DNA of 52,931 bases from Enterococcus raffinosus (GTDB taxonomy: Bacteria; Bacillota; Bacilli; Lactobacillales; Enterococcaceae). The stretch lies in contig NZ_JAHLOS010000033.1 in NCBI RefSeq assembly GCF_018917525.1, positions 1 to 52,931 on the forward strand, in the 5' to 3' direction. A program made the position numbers and the translations under genes. This document shows, one piece after another, positions 1-9,200 of the stretch (position 1 is the first letter of the stretch; each line of letters begins with the position of its first letter). The notes beneath the pieces are model-generated. The model saw only the letters and a list, made by a program, of their open reading frames with translations. It searched no databases and was not told where the DNA came from.

Positions 1-98
1 AAGTAAGATCCCTGAGAGATGATCAGGTAGATAGGTCAGGAGTGGAAGTGCAGTGATGTACGGAGCGGACTGATACTAATCGATCGAGGACTTAACCA
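1..98 (+). rRNA. 23S ribosomal RNA, 3' end (partial)
   Basis: The first bases match the conserved 3' end of bacterial 23S rRNA, including the terminal helix strand ending cgaggacttaacca. The gene starts upstream of the window. It is followed by 5S rRNA and tRNAs, as in a standard rRNA operon. The exact 3' end is estimated to within a few bases. Confidence 0.95.
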
Positions 99-172
99 AA
101 AATTGATTCACGGTTGTTAGAATGTTTCTGATCCAGTTTTGAGTGAACGATGTTTACTCAATTGAATACCAG

Positions 173-288
173 TGTGGTGGCGATAGCGAGAAGGATACAC
201 CTGTTCCCATGTCGAACACAGAAGTTAAGCTTCTTAGCGCCGATTGTAGTGAGGGGTTGCCCCTTGTGAGATTAGGACGTCGCCGCGC
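173..288 (+). rRNA. 5S ribosomal RNA
   Basis: This is a 116-base 5S gene starting tgtggtggcgatagcg and ending gacgtcgccgcgc. The conserved loop ttcccatgtcgaacacagaa is present. The sequence is very close to the enterococcal 5S as I remember it, which is the best single clue to the host. Confidence 0.97.
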
Positions 289-295
289 GGTTTAT

Positions 296-369
296 TCCGG
301 CATAGCTCAGTTGGTAGTAGCGCATGACTGTTAATCATGATGTCGTAGGTTCGAGTCCTACTGCCGGAG
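296..369 (+). tRNA. tRNA-Asn (GTT)
   Basis: The acceptor stem tccggca/tgccgga, the D and T arms and anticodon GTT are all present. It begins 7 bases after the estimated 5S end and is first in the array. No CCA is encoded. Confidence 0.96.
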
Positions 370-420
370 TTTCTCGAAAGAGAATAAACATAGAGTATTG
401 GGCCTTTGTGCTCCTATCTT

Positions 421-509
421 GGAGAGTTGTCCGAGTGGCCGAAGGAGCATGATTGGAAATCATGTAGGCGGGTATTCCTGTCTCAAGGGTTCGAATCCCT
501 TACTCTCCG
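421..509 (+). tRNA. tRNA-Ser (GGA)
   Basis: A class II tRNA of 89 bases with a long variable arm. The acceptor stem is ggagagt/actctcc and the anticodon is GGA within attggaaat. Confidence 0.96.
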
Positions 510-525
510 TAGTAACATTTATACT

Positions 526-597
526 GGCCCGTTGGTCAAGCGGTTAAGACACCGCCCTTTCACGGCGGTAACACGGGTTCGAGTCCCGTACGGGTCA
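526..597 (+). tRNA. tRNA-Glu (TTC)
   Basis: The acceptor stem is ggcccgt/acgggtc and the anticodon is TTC within cctttcacg. The T loop is ttcgagt. Confidence 0.96.
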
Positions 598-612
598 TTT
601 AATTAAAGATAT

Positions 613-685
613 GGGGGTTTAGCTCAGCTGGGAGAGCATCTGCCTTACAAGCAGAGGGTCAGCGGTTCGAACCCGTTAACCCCCA
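613..685 (+). tRNA. tRNA-Val (TAC)
   Basis: The acceptor stem is gggggtt/aaccccc and the anticodon is TAC within cttacaag. The D arm is agctcagctgggagagc. Confidence 0.96.
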
Positions 686-688
686 TTC

Positions 689-761
689 GGTTCCGTGGTG
701 TAGGGGTTAACATGCCTGCCTGTCACGCAGGAGATCGCGGGTTCAAATCCCGTCGGGACCG
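689..761 (+). tRNA. tRNA-Asp (GTC)
   Basis: The acceptor stem is ggttccg/cgggacc with one G-T pair, and the anticodon is GTC within ctgtcacgc. Only three bases separate it from tRNA-Val. The next bases are cca, so CCA appears to be encoded. Confidence 0.95.
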
Positions 762-795
762 CCATTTTAATTAAAAACTTTAAACTATTATATAT

Positions 796-868
796 GGCGC
801 GGTAGCTCAGTTGGTAGAGCAACGGATTGAAGCTCCGTGTGTCGGCAGTTCGATTCTGTCCCGCGCCA
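796..868 (+). tRNA. tRNA-Phe (GAA)
   Basis: The acceptor stem is ggcgcgg/ccgcgcc and the anticodon is GAA within attgaagct. It is followed by an encoded cca at 869-871. Confidence 0.96.
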
Positions 869-872
869 CCAT

Positions 873-953
873 GGAGGAGTAGCGAAGTGGCTAAACGCGA
901 CGGACTGTAAATCCGTTCCTTAGGGTTCAGTGGTTCGAATCCACTCTCCTCCA
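873..953 (+). tRNA. tRNA-Tyr (GTA)
   Basis: A class II tRNA of 81 bases with acceptor stem ggaggag/ctcctcc and anticodon GTA within ctgtaaatc. It has a medium variable arm. Confidence 0.96.
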
Positions 954-961
954 TTTGTTTC

Positions 962-1032
962 AGGGGCATAGTTTAAAGGTAGAACAGCGGTCTCCAAAAC
1001 CGTTAGTGTGGGTTCAATTCCTGCTGCCCCTG
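962..1032 (+). tRNA. tRNA-Trp (CCA)
   Basis: The acceptor stem is aggggca/tgcccct and the anticodon is CCA within tctccaaaa. Confidence 0.96.
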
Positions 1033-1047
1033 TTCTTTTATTGATAT

Positions 1048-1121
1048 GGCGATCGTGGCGAAGTGGTTAACGCACCGGATTGTGGCTCCGGCACTCGTGG
1101 GTTCGATTCCCATCGTTCGCC
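1048..1121 (+). tRNA. tRNA-His (GTG), copy 1
   Basis: The anticodon is GTG within attgtggct. The extra 5' G of tRNA-His is present and pairs with C73. One T-T mismatch in the acceptor stem is shared with copy 2 at 1514-1587. The two copies are identical over about 78 bases, while their flanks differ. Confidence 0.96.
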
Positions 1122-1132
1122 CTTGTAATTAT

Positions 1133-1204
1133 TGGGGTATAGCCAAGCGGTAAGGCAAGGGACTTTGACTCCCTCATGCGTTGGTTCGAATCCAGCTACC
1201 CCAG
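1133..1204 (+). tRNA. tRNA-Gln (TTG)
   Basis: The acceptor stem is tggggta/tacccca and the anticodon is TTG within actttgact. Confidence 0.96.
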
Positions 1205-1274
1205 TTTTCTTAGAAAAGTTTTCAGGAAACTCTCTTGAAAAATGCTTGTTCTAAGGAGAAAACAATAGTATAAT

Positions 1275-1345
<71 letters not shown>

Positions 1346-1369
1346 TAGTACTAGAATATTTATTGACAT

Positions 1370-1453
1370 GCCGGCGTGGCGGAATTGGCAGACGCGCTGG
1401 ACTCAAAATCCAGTGCCCTCACGGGCGTGCCGGTTCGACCCCGGCCGCCGGTA
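1370..1453 (+). tRNA. tRNA-Leu (CAA)
   Basis: A class II tRNA with acceptor stem gccggcg/cgccggt and anticodon CAA within actcaaaat. It has a long variable arm. It is the last tRNA before the array terminator. Confidence 0.95.
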
Positions 1454-1460
1454 TAAAGAG

Positions 1461-1491
1461 CTAAGATGACGTTATTTCATCTTAGTTTTTT
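1461..1491 (+). terminator. Terminator of the rRNA-tRNA operon
   Basis: A 9-bp perfect stem, ctaagatga/tcatcttag, is followed by six T. It lies 7 bases after tRNA-Leu and before the second tRNA-His, so the second tRNA-His sits outside the main transcript or depends on read-through. Confidence 0.85.
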
Positions 1492-1513
1492 ATTTGAAAC
1501 TAAATAGCACCAT

Positions 1514-1587
1514 GGCGATCGTGGCGAAGTGGTTAACGCACCGGATTGTGGCTCCGGCACTCGTGGGTTCGATTCCCATCGTTCGCC
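1514..1587 (+). tRNA. tRNA-His (GTG), copy 2, probable integration site
   Basis: It is identical to copy 1, including the acceptor mismatch. It stands alone after the operon terminator and directly in front of the tyrosine integrase gene, whose 3' end faces it 178 bases away. tRNA 3' ends are the commonest target of such integrases, so this is the likely attachment side. Which copy is ancestral cannot be told from the window. Confidence 0.93.
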
Positions 1588-1592
1588 CTACG

Positions 1593-1622
1593 AAAACACA
1601 GCTTTGTAAGTTGTGTTTTTTT
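1593..1622 (+). terminator. Terminator after tRNA-His copy 2
   Basis: A 12-bp stem, aaaacacagctt/aagttgtgtttt, with a 3-base loop and one G-T pair, runs into a T tract. It begins 6 bases after the tRNA. Confidence 0.82.
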
Positions 1623-1648
1623 ATTGCGCTTTTTTTTATCGTTTTTTC

Positions 1649-1707
1649 GGGTATACCAATGAACGATTTTGAACGATTTTTAAACTGGGTATGCCACAAA
1701 TATGCCA
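1649..1707 (+). repeat. Short direct repeats between tRNA-His and integrase (possible Int arm sites)
   Basis: gaacgatttt occurs twice in tandem (1661-1680). gggtatacca (1649-1658) and gggtatgcca (1687-1696) differ at one base, and a further tatgcca lies at 1701-1707. Clusters of short direct repeats beside an attachment site are typical of the arm-type sites bound by the N-terminal domain of lambda/Tn916-type integrases. The binding role is inferred. Confidence 0.45.
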
Positions 1708-1764
1708 TTTTTCCGCGTTTTTTTTCTTGTATCACCAAATAAATAACAAGTATTGGATTTGAAA

Positions 1765-2892
1765 CTAGTAGAGGTTGTCTAAACGGTCCGCCGTTTCTAG
1801 CTGCTTACTAGGGTATAAGTGGCCGTAAAGATCGTAAATCGTATTGATCGAAGCATGACCGATTCGCTCTTTAATCACATATGGGTCTTCGTTATTATTA
1901 ATCAGCAAAGCTACGTGTGAATGACGAAAATCATGAATCCGAATTTTATCAATTGAAGGATTTCTCCGCAAAATAACCTCATACTTCTTGCGCACATTAT
2001 CCTTAGAAAGAAGTCTCACTTTATGTTGGAACACTTGAATCTTGTCTATATCATCAATCTTTGTATCTTTGCTTAAGAGGGTGTATTGCGCTTCTTTCCA
2101 GTTTTTAAGATCTTCCATTAGTTTTCTATTCACGCTTACTCTTCGACGTCCAGCCGCTGTTTTTGGCGGGTTGTAGAGTTGTTTACCCTTAATATTGACC
2201 AAGGTCTTATTAATATCAATTTCTGATCGGTAGAAGTCGATATCTCCCCAAGTTAAGCCCAGCAATTCTCCTGAACGCATTCCTGTGAAAAAAGCGACGG
2301 TAAAGAATAAAAGAAAATTTTCTTCATCCGATTCAAAGATCTTTTTGAATTCCATGAATTGTTCAACGGTCCAGAATTTCATCTTCCTTTTCTCGAAATC
2401 TAACTTCTTCAGATGAGTACAAGGATTATCGTTCATATATTTCTTTTGTACAGCCATATCAAGAATCTTCTTTAAAAGAATCATTTGTTTATTGATCGTA
2501 TTGTTCGATAATTCTTTCTCTAGTAAATGATTACGAAAGTCATTAATATGCTCGTAGGTCAATCGAACGACAATCGAATTCTTGAAATAGGGTTCGATAT
2601 GACGAAGGTAATTGTACTCTTGAGTCTGAACGTAGCTTTCTTTTCTTTTATTTCTAACATCCTCTTTTTTCATGAGGTCGTAAAGAGAATCGATTCGAAC
2701 CAGATCATGGTTCACCTCATCATTTTGAATGACGATAAGAATTTTTTGTTCCTCGCTTTTCGCTTCCTTTTTTGTCGCAAACCCCTTTCTGACAATCCGT
2801 TTTCTTTTCCCTGTTATCACATTAAAGCCAACGGAAATATCTAGTATCCAAGTTTTGTTATCCTTTGCTTTTCTTACTGTCATGTTGATCAT
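1765..2892 (-). CDS. int: Tyrosine recombinase / ICE integrase
   Basis: This 375-residue site-specific recombinase catalyses integration and excision of the element. The N-terminal ~60 residues look like an arm-binding domain, residues 65-165 like a SAM-like core-binding domain, and the rest is the catalytic domain. Catalytic residues are visible: R206 in TGMRSGELLGL, K244 in the beta-hairpin, H320 and R323 in HDFRH, H346 in GH, and nucleophile Y356 in DLYGHL. The length is normal for the Tn916/phage integrase group. It is transcribed toward tRNA-His copy 2, the usual arrangement for an integrase at the left end of an ICE. No excisionase gene was recognised beside it. The start ATG at 2892 has a second ATG three codons in. 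Confidence 0.93.
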   Translation of the reverse strand: MINMTVRKAKDNKTWILDISVGFNVITGKRKRIVRKGFATKKEAKSEEQKILIVIQNDEVNHDLVRIDSLYDLMKKEDVRNKRKESYVQTQEYNYLRHIEPYFKNSIVVRLTYEHINDFRNHLLEKELSNNTINKQMILLKKILDMAVQKKYMNDNPCTHLKKLDFEKRKMKFWTVEQFMEFKKIFESDEENFLLFFTVAFFTGMRSGELLGLTWGDIDFYRSEIDINKTLVNIKGKQLYNPPKTAAGRRRVSVNRKLMEDLKNWKEAQYTLLSKDTKIDDIDKIQVFQHKVRLLSKDNVRKKYEVILRRNPSIDKIRIHDFRHSHVALLINNNEDPYVIKERIGHASINTIYDLYGHLYPSKQLETADRLDNLY

Positions 2893-3149
2893 CCTTTCAA
2901 CTTAGGATTTCAACACGTTTAGAGCATTCGAATTTGAAAGAGATGGGCTCTCTTTGTAATAATCATACTAGCAAGAACATGAAAAGTATAGTCTAGAATA
3001 AATTACGATGATAAATATTATTTTGTACTAATCCTAGAATGAATCATTGCAAAATATCCGAGATCAATGAAGGGGTGGATAATCTGTGTTTTTATTGTTA
3101 GCTCTTTATAGTACACTATTAGAAAATGCTTTTATAAAAGGAGTTTTAA
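2893..3149. other. Divergent intergenic region, integrase / Septu-like operon
   Basis: This 257-base AT-rich spacer must contain the divergent promoters of the integrase (minus) and the ATPase-HNH pair (plus). I see a good ribosome binding site, aaaggag, before the ATG at 3150. I could not assign a convincing -35/-10 pair and see no open frame or strong repeat. Confidence 0.4.
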
Positions 3150-4757
3150 ATGATTAAGTTTTATTTCGGGATCAATTATATAAACCCAAATGATAGTATT
3201 GCCATTTATCTCAAAAAAGATAATTGGAACGATTATGGGTATGTAACAATGTTTGATGCATATATCTATTACGAAGGCAAATTAGAGCCTCTAGGGCGGG
3301 TTCACATTTCTACTCCGAATTACTATTATGAGAATCCCTATACAGCGAATGAAATTAATTTTGCAGAAAAAGCTGAAGAAGGAAATCTTGTTGATTTAGA
3401 TATTCTAAATACTGAACATCAAAATAGTCTTATTTCGCTTGGAACGATTGAATACTATTCGAATTTACAAAAGTATCCCAAAACAGTTCGGGATCAGATT
3501 TTTCTAAGATTGAATGATATTGCTTTTGACATCCATTTATATGAAAAGTACAAAGACCGACCCGTTGTAATAAATTCTTTTTTCAGAGATGTTAAGTCGA
3601 GTTCATATATTGAAAGATATCACCGATTAGCATTGAATGAAACGGCTTACAAGTTTGGAATACAGATAATGAAAAAGAATCATCCAAACTTTAGATTAAA
3701 AGTAGAAGTTGATGGTGAAAGCACACTACCCTCAAATATTCACGCTTTTATTGGTAACAACGGTTCGGGAAAGACATATCATCTATCAAAAATCGCTGAA
3801 ATAGCATCAAATTATCTCAGCCCACAGTACAATGCTATAAATAAGGAACAATTGAAGTACGATCATGACGGGAATACTTTTTGCGAAATAATTGGACAAT
3901 CAGATAAAGTGGAGGAGTATCTTGATCAACCACTAGATGAGATCATCTATATTTCTTACAGCCCCTTTGATGATAACGAAAAAATTTGTACCAACCAGTA
4001 TGTCAAATTTCTTGGTTCAAACGCTGCATTTAAGTCTTCAATGTCAATGAATGAGTATTTAAAAAAACAGCTCTCACAAGTTTTAGGTGAAAAACAAAAT
4101 CAGAAACTTGATAGCAATCTGATAAATCCAATATCGAACAGTAAAGAACAGATGAGTTTATGGAACAAGATAGTTAGTGATCTTGCATTTGATCCAGAAA
4201 TTAGAAAAATTCTTCCACAGCTACTTTTCAAAATTAATGAAGATGAGCTTGGAGTAACTTATATTTCTAAATCTACTATTGAATCACTTAGTTCAGGTCA
4301 GCAAATAATTTTACAAACTTTTGCTTTTGTTATCAACAAAGCTGTTGAGCGATCACTAATCATGATTGATGAGCCTGAAATTTTTCTTCACCCACCGCTG
4401 ATTACAGCATATATTAGAGGATTATCATTCATTTTAAAAGAAACGAATAGCTTATGCCTTTTGGCAACTCATTCACCATTCGTTGTACAAGAAGTACCAA
4501 AAGATTGTGTTCACATTTTTAGAGATGGGGGAGTTTTCCATCCTCTTATTGAAACTTTTGGTGAGAGTGTTTCAGTTATTAATGATTATATATTTGGAAC
4601 AGCAATGAAAATGACAGGTTTTTACTCTTATTTGTCTGACATATCCAATAACGATTGGAAAATTGCGGAGAAGCTAATTTCAGATAGAAAAGTAGGCCTA
4701 GAGGGTTTGGCTATTCTAAGGTCATTTGAACTATATCATGAAAAAGAGGATGAGTAG
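3150..4757 (+). CDS. AAA/ABC-type ATPase, Septu PtuA-like
   Basis: This 535-residue soluble ATPase belongs to the SMC/OLD-like class. Visible motifs are Walker A GNNGSGKT (202-209), an ABC-type signature SSGQQ (381-385), Walker B LIMIDEPE (403-410) with catalytic glutamate, and the H-loop ATHSPF (H441). The N-terminal ~190 residues match nothing I know. The stop is followed immediately by the ATG of an HNH nuclease gene, so the two are co-transcribed and probably translationally coupled. An ATPase of this class next to an HNH nuclease is the defining pair of Septu (PtuA/PtuB), in which the ATPase is thought to control the nuclease during phage infection. Assignment to Septu rather than another ATPase-nuclease system is inference. 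It lies beside the integrase, a usual cargo position. Confidence 0.78.
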   Translation: MIKFYFGINYINPNDSIAIYLKKDNWNDYGYVTMFDAYIYYEGKLEPLGRVHISTPNYYYENPYTANEINFAEKAEEGNLVDLDILNTEHQNSLISLGTIEYYSNLQKYPKTVRDQIFLRLNDIAFDIHLYEKYKDRPVVINSFFRDVKSSSYIERYHRLALNETAYKFGIQIMKKNHPNFRLKVEVDGESTLPSNIHAFIGNNGSGKTYHLSKIAEIASNYLSPQYNAINKEQLKYDHDGNTFCEIIGQSDKVEEYLDQPLDEIIYISYSPFDDNEKICTNQYVKFLGSNAAFKSSMSMNEYLKKQLSQVLGEKQNQKLDSNLINPISNSKEQMSLWNKIVSDLAFDPEIRKILPQLLFKINEDELGVTYISKSTIESLSSGQQIILQTFAFVINKAVERSLIMIDEPEIFLHPPLITAYIRGLSFILKETNSLCLLATHSPFVVQEVPKDCVHIFRDGGVFHPLIETFGESVSVINDYIFGTAMKMTGFYSYLSDISNNDWKIAEKLISDRKVGLEGLAILRSFELYHEKEDE

Positions 4758-5723
4758 ATGAATCGACTTCATTATGATGAAGAAACACAATCAGTGACGA
4801 ATGTGATTAACTCTCTGATTAATGGTTATCAAAGAAATTGTAAGGGAAAAAGAGAACTGGAAAGCCATAAAAAAGAGTTAATGGATGAACTCCAATTCGA
4901 TGAAAATCTTTATATTTTACACGCTATTCGAAAGAGCCTTCACTTAATTACCTATAAGAACGTCTTAGCAAATCCGAGCATTGACATTACTATTTTGGAA
5001 ACATATAGAGGACGAATAGACCCCGAAAAGTTTTTCCCAGAATTTGTCACTCCCACTCAAATATGTTGCTATTGTGGGATAAAAAGCAGGATCACTCAAG
5101 AACATGTTCTAAAGAAAGAATCCTACTTTCAATATGCTATTTCTCCATGTAATATTGTGCCTGCTTGCGCGGATTGTAATAACGATAAAGGAGTTTGGTC
5201 AATAGATGGTGACCAAACAAGAACCCCTTTTCATCCTTACTTTGAGAACTACGATTTTCGTCCGTACTTGGAGTGTAATATTCTCTACGAAAAAAGTTTT
5301 AAATGTTATCTGTTGAAGGAGCGTGATTGCTTTACGTTGGAGATAGATATAAATCAAAATCTTAAAAATCAACCTCAGTTTTCCGAATTTGAGAGATACA
5401 GTAATAATTTTAAGATGTTTAAGCTGAAGAAAATTTATTCGATTTATGCAAATGCTGTTATTTCAGAGTTTGCTGCAGAACTAAAAAGTGTAGCTGATAG
5501 TGAAAATATTATTTTGGAAAATAATAAAAACTACATTTTGAAAGTTCTTGAAGATTGGATAGAGCAAAGGAAACAGAGTGATCACAGATATTCATTTATG
5601 ACCGAAAAGTTTGCTGAAAAGCTAGCACTCGAAAAGTTAATGGAATTTCTCATTTCGAAAACTTTATCTTACAATACGGATTTTTTTATAGAGTGTATAA
5701 AAAATAGTTCACCTATAATTTAG
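4758..5723 (+). CDS. HNH endonuclease, Septu PtuB-like
   Basis: This 321-residue protein has a zinc-bound HNH (treble-clef) centre: C103-x2-C106, E115-H116, N132, and C137-x2-C140 followed by NN. It is the probable effector nuclease of the pair with the upstream ATPase, with which it has no gap. Residues 1-95 and 165-321 are helical with no domain I recognise, and the protein is longer than a minimal PtuB. The reaction would be metal-dependent cleavage of nucleic acid. Whether the target is phage DNA, host DNA or tRNA cannot be read from the sequence. A terminator follows at 5773-5818. Confidence 0.8.
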   Translation: MNRLHYDEETQSVTNVINSLINGYQRNCKGKRELESHKKELMDELQFDENLYILHAIRKSLHLITYKNVLANPSIDITILETYRGRIDPEKFFPEFVTPTQICCYCGIKSRITQEHVLKKESYFQYAISPCNIVPACADCNNDKGVWSIDGDQTRTPFHPYFENYDFRPYLECNILYEKSFKCYLLKERDCFTLEIDINQNLKNQPQFSEFERYSNNFKMFKLKKIYSIYANAVISEFAAELKSVADSENIILENNKNYILKVLEDWIEQRKQSDHRYSFMTEKFAEKLALEKLMEFLISKTLSYNTDFFIECIKNSSPII

Positions 5724-5772
5724 TCATTTCATTTGGAATAGTTAAAATGTGATTTAGTATGAGTAATATCTT

Positions 5773-5818
5773 CACTAAGCAGAACACCATAAAAAAGTGT
5801 CTACTTAGTGTTTTTTTG
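5773..5818 (+). terminator. Terminator of the ATPase-HNH operon
   Basis: The arms cactaag (5773-5779) and cttagtg (5804-5810) extend inward with a few interruptions and are followed by seven T. It lies 50 bases after the HNH stop. Confidence 0.75.
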
Positions 5819-6225
5819 TTTCAAAAATGTGTCTTTTTCAAAGAATAACTTGTTCCTAATTACTAGAAGCAGTTGTTCTTTGAAAACTAAATATTTTTTT
5901 ATCGGTAACGTTTTTCTTGTGGAGAGCTGTCTTTCAATAAGCGCCATGTGCGAAATACTTATTAGGAGAATTGGGACTAGTCATCTTAATGCCATGATCT
6001 GCAAGAATGATAATGATACTTCTGTGAAGCTCGTCATAAAAAGGGGAGAGGTGAAAATCCTATGATGCTGAGGACTAAGGCAGCCGATAAAAAGTCTAAA
6101 TACGTTTTATAAAGGATAGTTATCATTTTTTATATGAGTGAGGTGAAAAACTTAGAAATTCAAAATAGAGGTCCACCTTTAAATAAAAGATTCGAAAAAT
6201 AAAACGAATGGAGAAGAAAATATAA
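5819..6225 (+). other. Leader region before the adhesin gene
   Basis: This 407-base region probably holds the promoter of the long transfer operon. A tiny frame at 6062-6112 (16 codons, Lys-rich, MMLRTKAADKK at its start) has a plausible ribosome binding site, ggggagaggtg, and could be a leader peptide or chance. A longer frame from 5808 begins inside the terminator and looks spurious. The adhesin's own site, ggagaag, lies about 10 bases before ATG 6226. Confidence 0.35.
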
Positions 6226-9200
6226 ATGAATATCAAAGTGCGAGGCGCAGCTACAATGTTTAGTCTAATGACCATTGTAGTTGCTTTTTTTGTTGGACCA
6301 ATTATTAGTTTAGCTGCAACCGTAACTAATGATCCTGTTGCAGATTATTCATCCTCCTGGAAACTAAACCGTTTCGGAGGAAAGGATTGGACAGACAGTC
6401 AAGTGTGGATGAAAAAGGCAGATGGTGTTACTGCATTCTGTATTGAGCATGGTGTTGATTTATGGGGAGGTTCTGATTTCACTCCTTCCGAATTGACTAT
6501 TGCTGAAAAAGATCGATTATCTTTGATCTCTTATTATGGTTATCAGCTTGATCCGACAGTATTAAACTATGCAGTCACTCAAAATATTGTGTGGGAAGAA
6601 TTAGGGGACTCGTTACTCTCTACGACGATCCCTAATTACGCAGCACACAAGAATCAAATTCTATCAAAAGTTAACAAGCATAATGCTAAACCATCTTTCA
6701 ATGGACAATCAGTTGAAATAAATGTAGGAGACTCCATCACTCTAACTGATAGTGCAGGTGTGTTGAATAACTATCAGCACCTAGTTGAAAATTCCGCTAA
6801 CCTAAAAGTCGAGAAGAATGGAAACACATTGAAATTGACTGCTCAAAGTAGTTCCAAGAAAATAGGAAAAATTCAATACAATATTGCTGGAAATGAGCAT
6901 ATCGGTCAAAGTTTCGTTTATCAAAGTGCTGGTCAACAAAAGGTTGCTACATTCAAACTATCAAGTGGTGGTTCATTCGCCCTTAACATTAAAGTAAATC
7001 TGGATGGGAATATTCGAGCAAAAAAAATAGATCAGGATACCGGTGCTGCTTTGCCCAATGCTAAGCTAAAATTTGAATATGCCGGTCAATCAAAAGAAAT
7101 AACAACGAATAGCAGTGGTTTGGCACAAATAAATGATATTCCAGCAGGAACCAAAGTTAAGGTAAGTGAGGTCACTGCACCGAATGGGTATGTCAATAAA
7201 GGAGAAACAAAAGAAGTAACGATTAAGCCAAATGAAACCATTGAAGTCGTTCTGAATAATAAAGAACAGTTAGGTCAAGTTAATCTTATTAAAGTTGGGC
7301 GCGAATATGGTTCATCGATGTTTAACCAATATTACAAATTGAACGGTGCTGTTTATGGTGTGTATACAAAAGACGGAAAAAAAGTTGGGAGTATGACCAC
7401 CGACTCTTCCGGCAAAGCTCAATTAGGTAAACTTAAATTAGGTTCCTATTATGCAATAGAAGAAAAGGCTCCAGAAGGATATTTACTAAATACCACAAAG
7501 TTGTCGTTTGAACTAAAGTACGCTGGTCAATCAGTCGATATTTCGTATACCGATGTTAAAACAACTGACCAAGAACAAAAAGGATCAGCTATTCTTAAAA
7601 AGGAAGACGAAAAAAATGGTGAGAAGGCACAAGGAGCAGCAACTTTGAATGGAGCTGTTTATGAACTTTATCGTTCATCAAACAATAATTTAGTTGATAC
7701 TGTTACCACAAAAAATGGAGAGGCAAAATCTGACAATCTTCCATTAGATGATTATTATTGGTTGGAAAAAACTCCACCCGAGGGATATCAGTTGGATCGA
7801 ACGAAATTACCATTCAAGATAGCTTACGCTGGTCAAACAGTAGAAGTCTCTACCCAGCGAACGATCGCAAAGGAAAAAGTAATCACCGGTGGTTTTGATT
7901 TAATCAAATTTGGAAATTATGATTGGAAATCCGACGAAAAAGGAAAGATAAAGCCGTTAGAAAATGTTGAGTTTTCTGTGACAAGCGACACTACTAGTAA
8001 GGTTGTGGCAACAGGGAAGACAGATATTGAAGGTTATTTAAAATTTACTGAATTACCATATGACACGTATACAGTCAGAGAAATCAAAACACCTGAAGGG
8101 TACGAGACGATCCAACCATTTAAAGTTTCTGTCAAAACACAAAATGAAACGCATCATTACGCTCTTGAGAACAAGGTAATCGAAGAAAAATTGAAAGTCA
8201 TTAAAGTGGACGAGGAGACAGGCAAAGCAATTTCTCGAGCGAAAGCTGGCTTTAAAATCAAAAATAAGCAAACAAATAAATTTGTGGAGATGCCCAACCT
8301 AAATGAAGAAGGTATAACCGATACGTTCTTTACCAACGATAAAGGATTTTTGATTTTATCAGAAATGCTATCATATGGAAATTATGAGTTGGTTGAGGTT
8401 AAGGCACCTGAAGGATATATTCTAGCAAAAGATCCTATGCCGTTTAAGGTTGACGGGTCACACAATGGGTTGATTGAGATAAAATTCAAAGATAAATCTC
8501 AAATGGGTGCAGCATTTTTAACTAAGCATGTCAAAACACCAATTGGTATTGAGAGAGAAGAAACCAAGTTTGGTGAACTTTATCAATTTGTCTATGACGA
8601 CAAAGTTATTGGAGATGTGACGTTTGATATTGTTGCTGCTGAAGATATTACAACCAACGATGAAACCATTCGAGCGGAAAAAGGTGAAGTTGTCGCCACA
8701 ATGACTACAGACGAAAAAGGGGAGTTTTTAACGCCGTTTCTATACTTAGGAAAATATGAAGCCATTGAAAAATCAGCACCTAGTGGTGTGGTAATAGATC
8801 CGACCCCAATCCCCTTTGAATTAAAATATACTGGTCAGCAAGTTGAACTGTCCTCAATTTCTCTTTCTGTCCAAAATGAATTCCAGTCATTAATGATCAA
8901 ATTACAAAAGAATCAAGAAAAAATTGATTCTTGGGAAAATAGTATGCCTAAAGTTATTGAGGAACAGGGATCAGTTCAAACATTCGGCATTTTCACTCGT
9001 GACGAGCAATCGTTAAGTGATACTACTTCTATTCCAGAAAATTCATTGGTTGGTTTTACTGAGGTCAAGAATGGGGTAGCTACGTTTGAACTTCAATTAC
9101 CAGAGGGTAACTACTATGTGAAAGAATTAGATGCTGGCGATGCACATGTTCTTGATGAGACAGAATACGATTTTAATTTTACAGCAAAAGATAATCAGAC

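Noticed and set aside
143-969. Open frames across the rRNA/tRNA array
   Set aside because: They run through well-supported 5S and tRNA genes and encode nothing recognisable.
5808-6065. 85-codon frame after the HNH gene
   Set aside because: It begins inside a terminator, lacks a ribosome binding site and has no family features.
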